Shown: piece after piece, positions 48,049-59,200 of the stretch
Position numbering within the stretch: position 1 is the stretch's first letter
Layout of the letters: each line of letters opens with the position of its first letter
Assembly (NCBI RefSeq): GCF_037482165.1
Contig: NZ_CP148048.1
Span: forward strand, 1-64,000
DNA from: Parvimonas micra
GTDB lineage: Bacteria > Bacillota > Clostridia > Tissierellales > Peptoniphilaceae
Reading direction: 5' to 3'
Length of the DNA stretch: 64,000 nucleotides
Program-made: the position numbers and the translations under genes
Notes under the pieces: generated by a model
Databases searched by the model: none
Seen by the model: only the letters and a program-made list of their open reading frames with translations
Told to the model about the DNA's origin: nothing

Positions 48049-49875
48049 ATGGTCAGAAAAATATTTTTAATAATACTGGATATTATAGTTATAAATCTTT
48101 GCTACTATTTAGGATTTTTATTAAAATTTGACTGGCATATTCCTGCAAATTATTGGTATATGTATAGCAAATGGATAATTCCTATAGTTTTAATAAAAAT
48201 TATAGTTTTTGCTCTATTTGGATTATATAGAATAATGTGGAGATATGCTGATTTTAAAGAATTGTCTAGAATTTTTATGGCAATAGTTGTAGCAAATGTT
48301 CTAACAGGAATATTTTTGATTTCAATGAATGTAGGATTTCCGAGAAGTGTTATGGCACTTGTATTTGTAATTGATATGTTCTTTGTTACTGGTACAAGAT
48401 ATCTTTCAAAAGCTAGAAAAAATTTAGTTTTTTCAATCCCTGTTGAAAAACTTAAAAGAGTTTTAATAGTTGGTGCTGGAGATGCAGGGGTCTTAGTTCT
48501 TAATGAACTTAGAAAACATAAAGAATTAGGATATAAGGTTGTAGTTTTTATTGATGACGATAAAAATAAAATAGGAACAGAAATTTTAGGAATTCCAGTT
48601 GTTGGTGGAAAAGAAAAAATAATTTCAGCAATTAACGAATTTAGAATTGATGAAGTTATTTTGGCAATGCCTTCAGCAAATAGGGAAATTCAACAAGACA
48701 TTTCAGATATTTGTTCAAAATTATCTATGAAGATTAAAATAATTCCTGGAATGTATGAATTAATTGATGATCAAAAATTAAATATAAGAGATTTAAGAGA
48801 TGTTGAAATTGGAGATTTACTTGGACGTGATGAAGTTAAATTAGATCAAGAAGTCCTAAATGATTTCTTGAGAAATAAAACGGTCTTGGTAACAGGTGGA
48901 GGCGGTTCAATCGGCTCCGAGCTTTGTAGACAAATAGCGAAATTCAGTCCAAAAAGATTGATAATTTTAGACATCTACGAAAATAATGCCTATGAAATTC
49001 AAATGGAACTTGTAAGACATTATAAGGATTTGGATTTAGTTGTAGAAATTGAATCAATAAGAGATGCAGTAAGAATGGATATTATCTTTGGAAAATATAA
49101 ACCGGATGTAGTATTTCATGCAGCTGCTCATAAACATGTTCCACTTATGGAAAACAGCTCAACTTCTGCAATTAAAAACAATGTTTTTGGAACATTAAAT
49201 GTTCTAAGAGCTTGCGATAAGCATGGTGTTTCAAGATTCGTTTTAATTTCAACAGATAAAGCTGTAAATCCGACATCTGTAATGGGAACTACAAAGAGAA
49301 TTTGTGAAATGTTAGTTCAAACATTTAACGAAAAATCTAAAACAGAATTTGTTGCAGTTAGATTCGGAAATGTTTTAGGTTCAAACGGATCTGTAATTCC
49401 ACTTTTCATCAATCAAATAAAAGAGGGTGGACCTGTTACAGTTACTCACGAAGATATAATAAGATACTTTATGACAATCCCTGAAGCTTGCCAACTTGTA
49501 TTACAAGCAGGAGCAATCGCCAAAGGGGGAGAAATCTTTATACTTGATATGGGTGAACCAGTTAAGATACTTGATTTGGCAAAGAACCTTATTAGACTTT
49601 CTGGCTATGAACCTTATAAGGACATCGACATAAAGATTACAGGACTTAGACCGGGCGAAAAACTTTATGAAGAAATACTATTAAATATGGAAAATTCAGT
49701 TGCAACTGAATATGAAAAAATATTTATAGAAAAACCGATAGTTCACGATGTAGAAGCTCTAAAAGATGGACTTGAAAGACTTGATAAAGTTAAAAACACT
49801 CTGGATAAAAAAGAAATTACAGACATCTTAAAAGATATGGTTCCGACATTTAAGCCGGACTTGTTGAATAAGTAG
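48049..49875 (+). CDS. Membrane-bound UDP-sugar 4,6-dehydratase (CapD/PglF type)
   Basis: This 608-residue protein has four N-terminal transmembrane helices (about 7-120), a first Rossmann domain (RVLIVGAGDAGVLVLNEL), and a second SDR domain with GGGGSIGSELCRQI. The active-site pattern STDKAVNPTSVMGTTKR has Met in place of the usual SDR tyrosine, typical of PglF/CapD enzymes that act on UDP-GlcNAc. It probably supplies the 4-keto sugar to the aminotransferase at 45969. It ends the operon. Confidence 0.94.
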   Translation: MVRKIFLIILDIIVINLCYYLGFLLKFDWHIPANYWYMYSKWIIPIVLIKIIVFALFGLYRIMWRYADFKELSRIFMAIVVANVLTGIFLISMNVGFPRSVMALVFVIDMFFVTGTRYLSKARKNLVFSIPVEKLKRVLIVGAGDAGVLVLNELRKHKELGYKVVVFIDDDKNKIGTEILGIPVVGGKEKIISAINEFRIDEVILAMPSANREIQQDISDICSKLSMKIKIIPGMYELIDDQKLNIRDLRDVEIGDLLGRDEVKLDQEVLNDFLRNKTVLVTGGGGSIGSELCRQIAKFSPKRLIILDIYENNAYEIQMELVRHYKDLDLVVEIESIRDAVRMDIIFGKYKPDVVFHAAAHKHVPLMENSSTSAIKNNVFGTLNVLRACDKHGVSRFVLISTDKAVNPTSVMGTTKRICEMLVQTFNEKSKTEFVAVRFGNVLGSNGSVIPLFINQIKEGGPVTVTHEDIIRYFMTIPEACQLVLQAGAIAKGGEIFILDMGEPVKILDLAKNLIRLSGYEPYKDIDIKITGLRPGEKLYEEILLNMENSVATEYEKIFIEKPIVHDVEALKDGLERLDKVKNTLDKKEITDILKDMVPTFKPDLLNK

Positions 49876-49878
49876 AAT

Positions 49879-49905
49879 ACTCCACCAAAAAGGTGGAGTT
49901 TTTTT
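49879..49905 (+). terminator. Terminator of the greA-to-dehydratase operon
   Basis: ACTCCACC pairs with GGTGGAGT around five A residues, followed by a T-run. Confidence 0.93.
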
Positions 49906-49926
49906 GTGAAATCTTTTAAAAATGTA

Positions 49927-49955
49927 TTGACAATATAGTTCTATTATTGTATAAT
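49927..49955 (+). promoter_or_regulatory. Consensus promoter of the pyrimidine operon
   Basis: TTGACA (49927-49932), exactly 17 bp, TATAAT (49950-49955). This perfect housekeeping consensus is the strongest in the window, as expected for an operon then restrained by attenuation. Transcription should start near 49962. Confidence 0.93.
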
Positions 49956-49986
49956 AGTCAAAGAAAATTTGACGGAGGTAAATTTT

Positions 49987-50235
49987 ATGACAAATTCAGT
50001 TAAAATGTCGGTTTTTAATAGCAAGAATAATTGTTTAATTGACTCTTCTGTTTTTGGTCTTAAATTTTCTCTTTTTAATAAACTTAGTAATTTAGCTAGG
50101 AATTCATTTTTTAAAAAATGTATTTCTAGCATTTTTTTTAAGTTTATAAAATTTCCTTTTATCAAAGCTGTTAAGGACTTTATAAAGGAATTATATTCAA
50201 TATTTTTCGTTAATATTTTAAATTTTAGGAAATAA
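49987..50235 (+). CDS. Phe-rich pyr leader peptide
   Basis: This 82-residue ORF starts at an ATG 7 bp after GGAGGT, about 25 nt into the transcript. It has 15 Phe residues because the RNA is full of U-runs, for example in SFFKKCISSIFFKF. There is no signal peptide or family resemblance. Its stop codon TAA (50233-50235) lies inside the left arm of the attenuator hairpin, and it is followed by pyrB. The arrangement matches the enteric pyrBI leader, where the ribosome following a UTP-paused polymerase prevents termination. A small structural protein is a less likely alternative. Confidence 0.72.
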   Translation: MTNSVKMSVFNSKNNCLIDSSVFGLKFSLFNKLSNLARNSFFKKCISSIFFKFIKFPFIKAVKDFIKELYSIFFVNILNFRK

Positions 50236-50257
50236 CTTTTTGTTATTTCCTTTTTTT
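50228..50257 (+). terminator. pyr attenuator
   Basis: GGAAATAAC (50228-50236) and GTTATTTCC (50242-50250) form a perfect 9-bp stem with a TTTTT loop, followed by seven T residues. It lies between the leader peptide and pyrB, 37 bp before the pyrB start. Confidence 0.9.
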
Positions 50258-50293
50258 GTGATTATGACAAAATGACTTAATAGGAGGGATTGT

Positions 50294-51214
50294 ATGAAAG
50301 AATTTAGAAATTTAGTTAGTAGTGAGGACTTTTCTTGTGAAGAGTTGCTTGAACTTATGGAGTTAGGAGCAGAGATTTATAATAATCCTGAAAAATTTTC
50401 AGAAAAATGTAGGGGAAAAGTTTTAGCTTCATTATTTTTTGAACCGTCAACAAGAACAAGATTGAGTTTTGAAGCAGCTATGCTTAGACTTGGTGGAAGT
50501 TGTATAACTGTTCCGGATCCTAAAGTTTCATCAGCAACTAAGGGAGAAAGCCTACAAGATACAATAAAAACAGTGGGTTGTTATTCAGATATTATAGCTA
50601 TGCGTCATCCTCATGAGGGTTCTGCAGAGCTTGCAAAAGAAGTTACACTTGTTCCTTTTATTAATGCGGGAGATGGTGGACATCAACATCCAACTCAAAC
50701 TCTTACAGATTTACTTACAATTTCTCAATATAAGAAAAGTTTGGAAAATATGACTATTGGTCTTTGTGGGGACTTAAAATTCGGAAGAACTGTTCATTCA
50801 CTTGTTAAGACACTTTCAAAGTTTAAGGGAAATAAATTTATCTTTATTTCACCTGTTGAGCTTGTTATTCCAGAATATATTAAGATGTATCTAAATGATC
50901 ATAATGTAGAGTTTATTGAAGTTAGAACAATTGAGGAAGTTATGGATAAACTTGATATTCTATATATGACAAGAGTTCAAAGGGAAAGATTTTTCAATGA
51001 GGCTGATTATGTAAGACTTAAAGATACTTACATTTTAGATAATAAGAAGATGAAAACTGCAAAGGATGATATGATAATTCTTCACCCATTGCCAAGAGTA
51101 AATGAAATTGCGACAGAAGTGGATTTAGACCCTAGAGCAAAGTATTTTAATCAAGTTAAATTCGGTATGATAATCAGAATGGCATTAATCTTAAAATTAT
51201 TGGAGGTAAAATAA
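50294..51214 (+). CDS. pyrB: Aspartate carbamoyltransferase catalytic subunit
   Basis: PyrB joins carbamoyl phosphate and aspartate, the first committed step of UMP synthesis. The 306-residue protein has the carbamoyl-phosphate motif [12 protein letters not shown], the catalytic loop region [10 protein letters not shown], then [15 protein letters not shown] and HPLPRVNEI. The ATG follows AGGAGGGATTGT. It overlaps pyrI by one base, so the enzyme is the two-subunit, allosteric type. Confidence 0.98.
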   Translation: MKEFRNLVSSEDFSCEELLELMELGAEIYNNPEKFSEKCRGKVLASLFFEPSTRTRLSFEAAMLRLGGSCITVPDPKVSSATKGESLQDTIKTVGCYSDIIAMRHPHEGSAELAKEVTLVPFINAGDGGHQHPTQTLTDLLTISQYKKSLENMTIGLCGDLKFGRTVHSLVKTLSKFKGNKFIFISPVELVIPEYIKMYLNDHNVEFIEVRTIEEVMDKLDILYMTRVQRERFFNEADYVRLKDTYILDNKKMKTAKDDMIILHPLPRVNEIATEVDLDPRAKYFNQVKFGMIIRMALILKLLEVK

Positions 51215-51657
51215 TGTTAAATATTAATAGTATTTCAAATGGAATTGTAATAGACCATATTAAACCGGGTCTTGGCTATGAAATTTTTAAACTTTTAGAA
51301 TTGGATAGTGCAGATTTTACAGTTGCACTTATAATGAATGCAGATTCTAAAAAATACGGCAAAAAAGATATGATAAAGATTGAAAATGTTATGGATATTG
51401 ACCTTGCGATTTTAGGTTTAATCGACAAAGATTTGACTGTAAACATCATAGAAAATGAAAAAATCAAGGAAAAACTTTCAATGATTTTACCTGAAAAGGT
51501 AGAGGGCTTTATAAAATGTAAAAACCCACGTTGTATAACTTGCCATGAAAATGTTCAAAATAAATTTATATTAGTTAATAGAGAAAAGGGAATTTATAGA
51601 TGTAATTACTGTGATAATTTATATTCTTGTGGAGGACATAGTGAAAAAAATAATTAA
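51214..51657 (+). CDS. pyrI: Aspartate carbamoyltransferase regulatory subunit
   Basis: PyrI binds nucleotide effectors and tunes PyrB. The 147-residue protein has the N-terminal allosteric domain with [20 protein letters not shown]. The C-terminal zinc domain has four cysteines ([10 protein letters not shown] and [10 protein letters not shown]). Coupling with pyrB is shown by the overlapping TAATG. The 3' end overlaps the GTG start of pyrC. Confidence 0.96.
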   Translation: MLNINSISNGIVIDHIKPGLGYEIFKLLELDSADFTVALIMNADSKKYGKKDMIKIENVMDIDLAILGLIDKDLTVNIIENEKIKEKLSMILPEKVEGFIKCKNPRCITCHENVQNKFILVNREKGIYRCNYCDNLYSCGGHSEKNN

Positions 51658-52828
51658 AAATGCAATTTTAGTGGATAAAGATATAAATAGAGTCGGAGAG
51701 ATAAAAATTGAAGACGGAAAGATAGTAGAGATTGGTGAAAATTTAAGTTTTGATGATAGTTTTGAAATTATAGATGCAAAGGGAAAAACTGTTATGCCTG
51801 CATTTGTAGATTTGCATGTGCATTTTAGAGATCCAGGTTTTACTTATAAGGAAGATTTAAAAACAGGCTCACTTTCAGCTTTAAGAGGTGGATATACAAC
51901 TGTAAATACAATGGCAAATACTAAACCGATTTGCAGTGATTTAGAAACTTATAATGATATAATGAAGAGAGCAAAGGAATTGGATTTAGTAGATATAAAT
52001 CAAATAGTTGCAGTTACTAAAAATTTTGACGGAAAAAATTTGGTTGACTATTCAAAATTTGAAAATGCAAAATTTTTATCCGATGACGGTAAGGGTGTGC
52101 TTTCCGAAACTACAATGTACAGAGCAATTTTAGAGGCGAAAAAATACGATAAAATCATAATGATACATGCAGAAAGTGAACTTTCTCCAATTGATTATAG
52201 AATAGCAGAAGACCTTATGACTTTAAGAGATGTTTATCTTGCAAAGAGATTGGATGGAAGAATTCATCTTTGCCACGTCAGTACAATCGACTCTTTGGAA
52301 GCTGTAAGACGTGGAAAAAAAGAGGGAGTAAAGGTTACTTGCGAAGTAACTCCACATCATATTGCACTTTGGGATAATTCATACAGAGTAAATCCTCCGA
52401 TAAGAACAAAAGCTGACGTTGATGCTCTAATTGATGGAATTTTGGATGGAACAGTTGATGCGATTGCAACTGATCATGCACCACATACTGCAGAGGATAA
52501 GGCAAATGGAAGTCCGGGACTTGTTGGACTTGAAACTGCCTTTGTGATTTGTAATACAAAATTGGTTAAAGAGAGAAATATTGACATAAGAACTTTGTCA
52601 AAAGTAATGTCCTATGGTGGAGCTAATTTAATGGGAATAAAAAAAGGTCTTTTAAAAGAGGGATATTTTGCAGATTTGGTTATAGTTGATACTGATAAAA
52701 AAATTGTTGTAGATTCAAGTAAATTTGCATCAAAAGCAAAAAATACACCTTTTGATAAAATGGAACTTTACGGAGAAGTGCTTATGACAATTAAAGCAGG
52801 AGAAATTAAATATAAAGGAGAATTTTAA
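51641..52828 (+). CDS. pyrC: Dihydroorotase, GTG start
   Basis: PyrC cyclises carbamoyl-aspartate to dihydroorotate. The 395-residue protein has the metal-binding motif [21 protein letters not shown], and the late [15 protein letters not shown]. The start is GTG at 51641, chosen because TGTGGAGGACATA lies directly upstream inside pyrI. It overlaps pyrI by 17 bp. The stop overlaps the ATG of pyrF. Confidence 0.97.
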   Translation: MKKIIKNAILVDKDINRVGEIKIEDGKIVEIGENLSFDDSFEIIDAKGKTVMPAFVDLHVHFRDPGFTYKEDLKTGSLSALRGGYTTVNTMANTKPICSDLETYNDIMKRAKELDLVDINQIVAVTKNFDGKNLVDYSKFENAKFLSDDGKGVLSETTMYRAILEAKKYDKIIMIHAESELSPIDYRIAEDLMTLRDVYLAKRLDGRIHLCHVSTIDSLEAVRRGKKEGVKVTCEVTPHHIALWDNSYRVNPPIRTKADVDALIDGILDGTVDAIATDHAPHTAEDKANGSPGLVGLETAFVICNTKLVKERNIDIRTLSKVMSYGGANLMGIKKGLLKEGYFADLVIVDTDKKIVVDSSKFASKAKNTPFDKMELYGEVLMTIKAGEIKYKGEF

Positions 52829-53682
52829 TGATAGTAGATAGATTATATGAAGCAGTAAAAGAAAAGGGATTTGTTTGTGTTGGACTTGACAGCCATTTAG
52901 ATTATATTCCAAATTATATTAAAGAAAAGCACGAAAAACTTTCAGATATAATTTTTGAATATAATAAGACAATAATTGATGCAACAAGTGATATTGTAGC
53001 AATCTATAAACCACAAATTGCATATTATGAAGCAAACGGACTTGAAGGCCTTATTGCTTACCAAAGAACTTTAAGATATCTTAAAGAAAAGGGACTTTTA
53101 AGTATCGGGGATGTTAAAAGAGGAGATATTGCAAGTACTGCAAAGGAATATGCAAAGGCACATTTTAAAGGAGAGTTTGAAGCGGATTTTATAACTCTTA
53201 ATCCATATATGGGAATGGATAGTATCACACCTTATTTAGATTATTTAAAAACCGGAGAAAAGGGAGTTTTCGTTTTACTTAGAACTTCAAATGAGGGATC
53301 AAAGGATATTGAATGTCTTGACTACAATGGAGAAGCTCTATACTTCAAAGTTGGAGACGAACTTAAAAAATTTGCTGATGAATTGACTTCTGAATGCGGA
53401 TATTCTCCTTTGGGATTTGTCGTAGGAGCAACTCATAGTGAAGAAGCTAAAAAGATAAGAGAAAGATATAAAAATATTTTCTTCTTATTACCGGGATATG
53501 GGGCACAAGGTGCAAAAGCAGAAGACATCAGAACTTATTTGAATGACTTTAATGGTGGAGTTGTAAACTCTTCAAGAGGAATTATAAAATATTATCAAAA
53601 ATTTGAAGACGGCGAAGAAAGATTTGCTCATTATACAAGAGAAGCCGTTTTGAATATGAGGAAGGATATTTATGGAGAATAA
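52828..53682 (+). CDS. pyrF: Orotidine 5'-phosphate decarboxylase, type 2
   Basis: PyrF makes UMP from OMP. The 284-residue length and motifs mark the longer, type 2 form: [16 protein letters not shown], the catalytic [30 protein letters not shown], and the C-terminal [13 protein letters not shown]. The ATG overlaps the pyrC stop, with AAAGGAGAATTTTA before it. It overlaps pyrK by 11 bp. Confidence 0.97.
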   Translation: MIVDRLYEAVKEKGFVCVGLDSHLDYIPNYIKEKHEKLSDIIFEYNKTIIDATSDIVAIYKPQIAYYEANGLEGLIAYQRTLRYLKEKGLLSIGDVKRGDIASTAKEYAKAHFKGEFEADFITLNPYMGMDSITPYLDYLKTGEKGVFVLLRTSNEGSKDIECLDYNGEALYFKVGDELKKFADELTSECGYSPLGFVVGATHSEEAKKIRERYKNIFFLLPGYGAQGAKAEDIRTYLNDFNGGVVNSSRGIIKYYQKFEDGEERFAHYTREAVLNMRKDIYGE

Positions 53683-54400
53683 ATCATACGAAAAAGTTGA
53701 AATAATTTTAAATGAAAAAATTTCCGAAGGCATTTACAAAATGAATGTCAAGGGAGAATTTAAAGCTAAAGTTGGACAATTTTATATGGTTAAATGCTTT
53801 GAGGACGGGACTATGCTTCCCCGTCCGATAAGTATCTGTGATATGGAAGATGATAAATTGACTTTTCTTTATGCAGTTGTGGGAAAAGGTACAAAGATTA
53901 TGTCCGAAAAGAAAGTTGGAGACAGCATAGAAATTTTAGGACCACTTGGTAACGGCTTTCCGATTGATGAATTCAAAGGAAAAAAAGTCGCACTTGTTGC
54001 AGGGGGAATTGGAATTGCACCAATGCTATATCTTGCAAAGAAATTGGAAGCGGATGTCGATTTATATGCAGGCTTTAGAGATGAAATATATTTTACTGAA
54101 GAATTTAAGGAATTTACAAAAAATACATATATCGCAACAAATACAGGAAGTGTAGGACATAAGGGTTTCATAACTGAAATAATAAAAGATGATTATGATG
54201 TAATCTATTGTTGCGGTCCAAATCCTATGATGAATTCTGTAAAAAATTTAGGCTTTGACATACCTGTCTATGTTTCTTTAGAGAGTAGAATGGGTTGTGG
54301 AATAGGAGCTTGTCTAGCTTGTAGTTGTAAAACAAAAAACGGAATGAAAAGAATTTGCAAGGAAGGTCCTGTATTTGAAGTTAAGGAGGTGAATTTTTAA
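53672..54400 (+). CDS. pyrK: Dihydroorotate dehydrogenase electron-transfer subunit PyrK
   Basis: PyrK carries FAD and a 2Fe-2S cluster and passes electrons from PyrD to NAD. The 242-residue protein has the FAD motif [11 protein letters not shown], the NAD-binding [20 protein letters not shown], and the cluster cysteines in [18 protein letters not shown] with a fourth in RICKEG. It precedes pyrD with a one-base overlap, as is usual for class 1B enzymes. Confidence 0.97.
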   Translation: MENKSYEKVEIILNEKISEGIYKMNVKGEFKAKVGQFYMVKCFEDGTMLPRPISICDMEDDKLTFLYAVVGKGTKIMSEKKVGDSIEILGPLGNGFPIDEFKGKKVALVAGGIGIAPMLYLAKKLEADVDLYAGFRDEIYFTEEFKEFTKNTYIATNTGSVGHKGFITEIIKDDYDVIYCCGPNPMMNSVKNLGFDIPVYVSLESRMGCGIGACLACSCKTKNGMKRICKEGPVFEVKEVNF

Positions 54401-55296
54401 TGTTGGAAGTAGATATTTGTGGAGTTAAATTTAAAAACCCCGTTATCGGAGCATCAGGAACTTTTGGCTTCGGTAGAGAATATGCTGAATATATCGACTT
54501 AAACAGAATTGGCGGTATTTCTACAAAAGGACTTACTTTTGCAGGCAAGGACGGAAATACGGGAATTAGAATTTACGAAACACCTGCAGGGATAATGAAC
54601 AGTATCGGACTTCAAAATCCTTCAGTACCAACTTTTATTGAAGAAGATTTACCTTTTATGGAAAGTTTTGATACACAGATTTTAGCAAACATTGGAGGTT
54701 CACAATTAGAGGATTATTTAAAATCTATTGAACTTATCAATAAAACAAATATAAAAATAATTGAATTAAATATATCCTGTCCGAATGTAAAATCAGGCGG
54801 AATGGCTTTTGGAATAAAATGTGATATTGCAGAGGGAATCGTAAGAAAAGTTAGAGAAAATACTGATAAAGTCCTTATGGTAAAATTATCTCCAAATGCT
54901 GAAAATATAAAAGAAATGGCAAAAACTTGTGTTGAAGCGGGAGCGGATTGCCTTTCACTTGTAAATACATTTAATGCTTTGGCAATAGATATTTATAATA
55001 GAAAAGCAGTTTTTGATAATGTAACGGCAGGACTTTCAGGAGCTTGTATAAAACCTATTGCTTTAAGAATGGTAAGAGATGTCGCTTCAGTTGTAGATGT
55101 TCCGATTATTGGAATGGGCGGAATAATGAATTGGCAAGATGCAATTGAATTTATTATGGCAGGATCAACCGCAATTCAAGTCGGAACAGCAAACTTTATC
55201 AATCCTAGGGCTATGATTGATATAATTGAAGGAATGGAAAAATTCTGTAAAGAACAAAATATAAAAAATTTAGAAGAAATTAGAGGAATTATTTAG
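54400..55296 (+). CDS. pyrD: Dihydroorotate dehydrogenase, catalytic subunit (class 1B)
   Basis: PyrD oxidises dihydroorotate to orotate with FMN. The 298-residue protein has [16 protein letters not shown], the substrate segment [24 protein letters not shown] with the active-site cysteine region, and the phosphate loop [20 protein letters not shown]. Pairing with pyrK makes it the NAD-dependent 1B type. The ATG follows AAGGAGGTGAATTTTTA inside pyrK. Confidence 0.97.
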   Translation: MLEVDICGVKFKNPVIGASGTFGFGREYAEYIDLNRIGGISTKGLTFAGKDGNTGIRIYETPAGIMNSIGLQNPSVPTFIEEDLPFMESFDTQILANIGGSQLEDYLKSIELINKTNIKIIELNISCPNVKSGGMAFGIKCDIAEGIVRKVRENTDKVLMVKLSPNAENIKEMAKTCVEAGADCLSLVNTFNALAIDIYNRKAVFDNVTAGLSGACIKPIALRMVRDVASVVDVPIIGMGGIMNWQDAIEFIMAGSTAIQVGTANFINPRAMIDIIEGMEKFCKEQNIKNLEEIRGII

Positions 55297-55305
55297 GAGG
55301 AAATT

Positions 55306-55887
55306 ATGGAACAAAGAGTATTGGAATTATTAAAAGAAAGTGAAGCGTTATTAGAAGGACATTTCCTATTATCATCAGGAAAACATAGCGACAAATATGT
55401 TCAATGTGCAAAACTTTTGATGTATCCAAAAAAAGCTGAAGAAGTTTGTAAGGTAATCAAGAAAAAACTTGAAGATGCAAATGTAAAAGTTGATGCAGTA
55501 GTTGGGCCTGCAATGGGTGGAATTGTAATTGCTTACGAATTGGGAAGAGCCTTGGGAGTAAGAGCGATGTTCACAGAAAGAGAAAATGAAATGATGACTT
55601 TAAGAAGAGGATTTTTCATAAATGAGGGAGAAAATGTACTTGTAGTTGAAGATGTTGTTACAACAGGAAAATCTTCATTAGAAACAATAAAAGTACTAAA
55701 AGAACATGGAGCAAATGTAGTTGGAATCGCTTCAATAGTTGATAGAACAAATGGAAAATCTAACATAGAATATCCACTTTTCCCTGCAATTTCATTAAAT
55801 GTTCAAGCGTTTGAAAAGGATGATTGTCCACTTTGTAAAGAAGGAAAAATCGAACTTGTAAAACCCGGTAGTAGAAAAAAATTCTAA
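55306..55887 (+). CDS. pyrE: Orotate phosphoribosyltransferase
   Basis: PyrE adds ribose phosphate to orotate. The 193-residue protein has FLLSSGKHSDKYVQCAKLL, the PRPP-binding motif VLVVEDVVTTGKSSLETI, and a C-terminal CPLCKEGKI cysteine pair seen in the longer Firmicute form. The ATG follows AGGAGGAAATT. It ends the operon; carAB and pyrR are not in it. Confidence 0.97.
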   Translation: MEQRVLELLKESEALLEGHFLLSSGKHSDKYVQCAKLLMYPKKAEEVCKVIKKKLEDANVKVDAVVGPAMGGIVIAYELGRALGVRAMFTERENEMMTLRRGFFINEGENVLVVEDVVTTGKSSLETIKVLKEHGANVVGIASIVDRTNGKSNIEYPLFPAISLNVQAFEKDDCPLCKEGKIELVKPGSRKKF

Positions 55888-55893
55888 GCTATA

Positions 55894-55926
55894 AAAATAC
55901 TCGTATAAAAACGAGTATTTTTTTTA
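55894..55926 (+). terminator. Terminator of the pyr operon
   Basis: AAATACTCGT pairs with ACGAGTATTT around ATAAAA, followed by a long T-run. Confidence 0.93.
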
Positions 55927-56294
55927 TAAAAAATTTTTGGAAAAACATTTTTTTCGAAATTTTAATAATTTTTTTAAAAAAGATAAACTAATAAAAAAAT
56001 TTGATATTTACTGAAGTCTATATGTTTCATCATAACACTTGAGTATTGAATTGCAATATACTTTATTGTCGTTAAGCTGTATTAATTTAAATATATATTT
56101 AATTTATTTGACCTATAGATATAAAAATGTTATCATTATTATGATAGTTGAGTAAATTTTATTAAGTAATGAAATTTATTCAAATTGAGTTATTAGTTTT
56201 AGGCTCTAATAACTATGTATTTTTAAAAATAATCGCCATTATATTTTTAAAAATAGGTATAATATCAAACACATTCTATGAGGAGGAGCAAACA
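55927..56294 (+). promoter_or_regulatory. Gene-free region upstream of the Cna-B adhesin
   Basis: No ORF is supported. An inverted repeat AGTTATTAG (56188-56196) / CTAATAACT (56206-56214) lies 44 bp upstream of a TATAAT box (56258-56263) without a clear -35, which suggests an activated or regulated promoter. The ribosome site AGGAGGAGC precedes the ATG at 56295. Confidence 0.6.
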
Positions 56295-59200
56295 ATGAAA
56301 AAAAGATTTTATTGTATGATGTTGAGTGTACTTATGGTATTAGGTACTCTATTACCTGCTTTCAGAGTTTCAGCTGAATCGGGTAGAAATATTTCACCAC
56401 AGGTAAATATTACAAAATTTACAATTACAAATGGGCAAGGACAAGAATTAAAGAAATTCTATAGCTGGAGTAGATTTAGAGTTAATTTAGAATGGAATGC
56501 TCAAAAGTATGGAAATACTTTGAAAAAAGGTGATTACTTTGAAGTTAAACTGCCAGATAAATTTAAGTTTATAGGAGATTCTGCAGCAGTTAATTTTCCA
56601 ATCTATGGACTAGATGGAAAAACAGTTTATGGACAAGGACATATTGATGTTAAAAAAGATGGGGGAGGAACTTTAAGAGTAACTCTAAATGAAAAAGTTG
56701 AAAATCTTTACAATGTAAAAGGTAAAGTTTCAATGGAATCTTTATTTAATTATAGCAAAATAAAGGCTGGAGGAAGAAATAGACTAGAAATAGAGATTAA
56801 TGGTAAAAAAATTCCTAAAGACATTGATATAGAAAAGCCAGGGAAAATAGATGAAATTTTAACTAAATGGCCTAGCAGAATAAATGAAAATGCTAATGAA
56901 GTAAGATGGAATGTTCGTTTTAATGTAAATGGTAAAAAATTTAAAAATGTTTCTTTTGAAGATAAATTGACAGTTGAAAAAGGCGATTTTAGTGGACTTC
57001 GCTACATAAAAGAAAGTTTCGTTCTTCAAAAGGTTAAATTTGACAAATATGGAAATATAACAAGAGTTTTATCAACAGAAAATATCGGAGATAGAGTTCA
57101 ATTTTCTGAAAATGGAACAAAATTTAGATTTGTACTTGGAGATATTAATAATGGCGAACAATATATGTTAAGATATAAATCAACTTACAAGCCTAATATT
57201 GTGATAAAAAATAGATTAAAGATGTTTTCACAAGGTGAAAGTAAAGAAGTGTCAAGTAGATATAAAAGTGCACTTTCAAACGGAAGCATTGAAGGTGATT
57301 TGTTAGGAAAGATAAAGATTATTAAAGTTGATGCTGAAAATAAACAAATGCCTTTAAAAGGTGCTAAGTTTAAAATTACAAATAAGGTAACAAAACAAAC
57401 TTTTGAATTAGTAACTGACGAAAAGGGAGAAGCTGTTTCTGATAAATTAGTTAAAGGAACTTATGAAATCACAGAAATTGAAGCTCCTGCAGGTTGGATA
57501 AAGAATGACGAAATTATTAATGTTGAAGTAAAAGATGATGTAGCTGTAATAAAAACTATAACTAATAAGAGAGCAAAAACTGAAGTAAAAGTTAATAAGA
57601 CTTGGGTTGGTAAAAAAGCTTCAAGTGTTAAAGTTAATTTATTAGCTGACGGCAAAAAAATCGATCAAGTTACTTTGAGCGAAGAAAATAATTGGCAACA
57701 TACTTTTAAAAACTTAAATAAATTCAAAGATGACGGAAAAACTGAAATCAAATATACTGTTGAAGAAGAAAAAATCAATGGTTATGATACAGAAATAAAA
57801 CAAAATGGAACTAATGATTTTACTATCATAAATAAAAGTAATGAAAAAGTTAAAATTCCTGTAGAAAAGAGATGGGAAGACAATAATAACCAAGATGGTA
57901 AAAGAGTTAAAGAAGTAGTTGTAAGATTACTACAAGATGGTATTCCTACAGATAAGACTATAAAATTAAATGAAGAAAATGGTTGGAAAGGTGAATTTAC
58001 AAACCTTGACAAATACGATGCAAAAGGGAATGAAATCAAATATACTGTTAAAGAAGAAACAGTAGTTGATGGATATGAAAATGAAATAATTGCAGGAGAA
58101 GTAGGTGGAGTTTTAGGATATATCATCAAAAACAAACATAATGTTGAAAAAACTGAAATCCCTGTAGAAAAGAAATGGATTGGACCAGAAAGCGTTGAAG
58201 AAGTAACTGTAAAATTACTTGCTGATGGAGAAGATACTGGTAAAACTTTAACTTTAAAGAAGAGTGAAAATTGGAAAGGTAAATTTACAAACCTTGACAA
58301 GTATAAAAACGGAAAAGAAATAGTTTATACAGTTCAAGAAGTAAGTGTTAAAGGTTACGAAAGCAAGATAGAAGGAAATGCAAAAGACGGCTTTGTGATT
58401 ACTAATAAGAATATAGAAAAGACAGAAGTTCCTGTAGAAAAGAAATGGCTAGGAAAAGCTGTAAATGAAATCGAAGTAAAACTTTTAGCAAATGGACAAG
58501 AAGTTCAATCAGCTAAATTAAACGAAGGAAATTCTTGGAAACATACATTCAAAGACTTGCCAAAATATGACGATAACGGAAAAGAAATAACTTATACAGT
58601 AAAAGAAGTAGCAATTGAAGGTTACGAAAGTAAGGTAGAAGGAAATGCAAAAGACGGCTTTGTAATTACAAACAAGAATTTAGCAAAGACAGAAGTTCCT
58701 GTAGAAAAGAAATGGCTAGGAAAAGCTGTAAATGAAATCGAAGTAAAACTTTTAGCAAATGGACAAGAAGTTCAATCAGCTAAATTAAACGAAGGAAATT
58801 CTTGGAAACATACATTCAAAGACTTACCTGTATATGATGACAATGGAAAAGAAATAACTTATACAGTAAAAGAAGTAGCGATTGAAGGTTACGAAAGCAA
58901 GATAGAAGGAAATGCAAAAGATGGTTTTGTAATTACAAATAAGAATTTAGCAAAGACAGAAGTTCCTGTAGAAAAGAAATGGATAGGAAAAGCTGTAAAT
59001 GAAATCGAAGTTAAATTGTTAGCAAATGGACAAGAAGTTCAATCAGCTAAATTAAACGAAGCAAATTCTTGGAAACATACATTCAAAGATTTACCTGTAT
59101 ATGATGACAATGGAAAAGAAATAGTTTATACAGTAAAAGAAGTAGCAATTGAAGGTTACGAAAGCAAGATAGAAGGAAATGCAAAAGACGGCTTTGTAAT

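Noticed and set aside
49944-50165. Minus-strand ORF over the pyr leader
   Set aside because: The + strand has the consensus promoter, ribosome site and attenuator; the reverse frame is a by-product of the T-rich sequence.
49962-50227. PyrR-binding loop in the pyr leader
   Set aside because: No segment resembling the PyrR loop consensus was found on the + strand.
56169-56294. Upstream extension of the adhesin reading frame
   Set aside because: The extension would cross the likely promoter, and the signal peptide with a good ribosome site begins at 56295.
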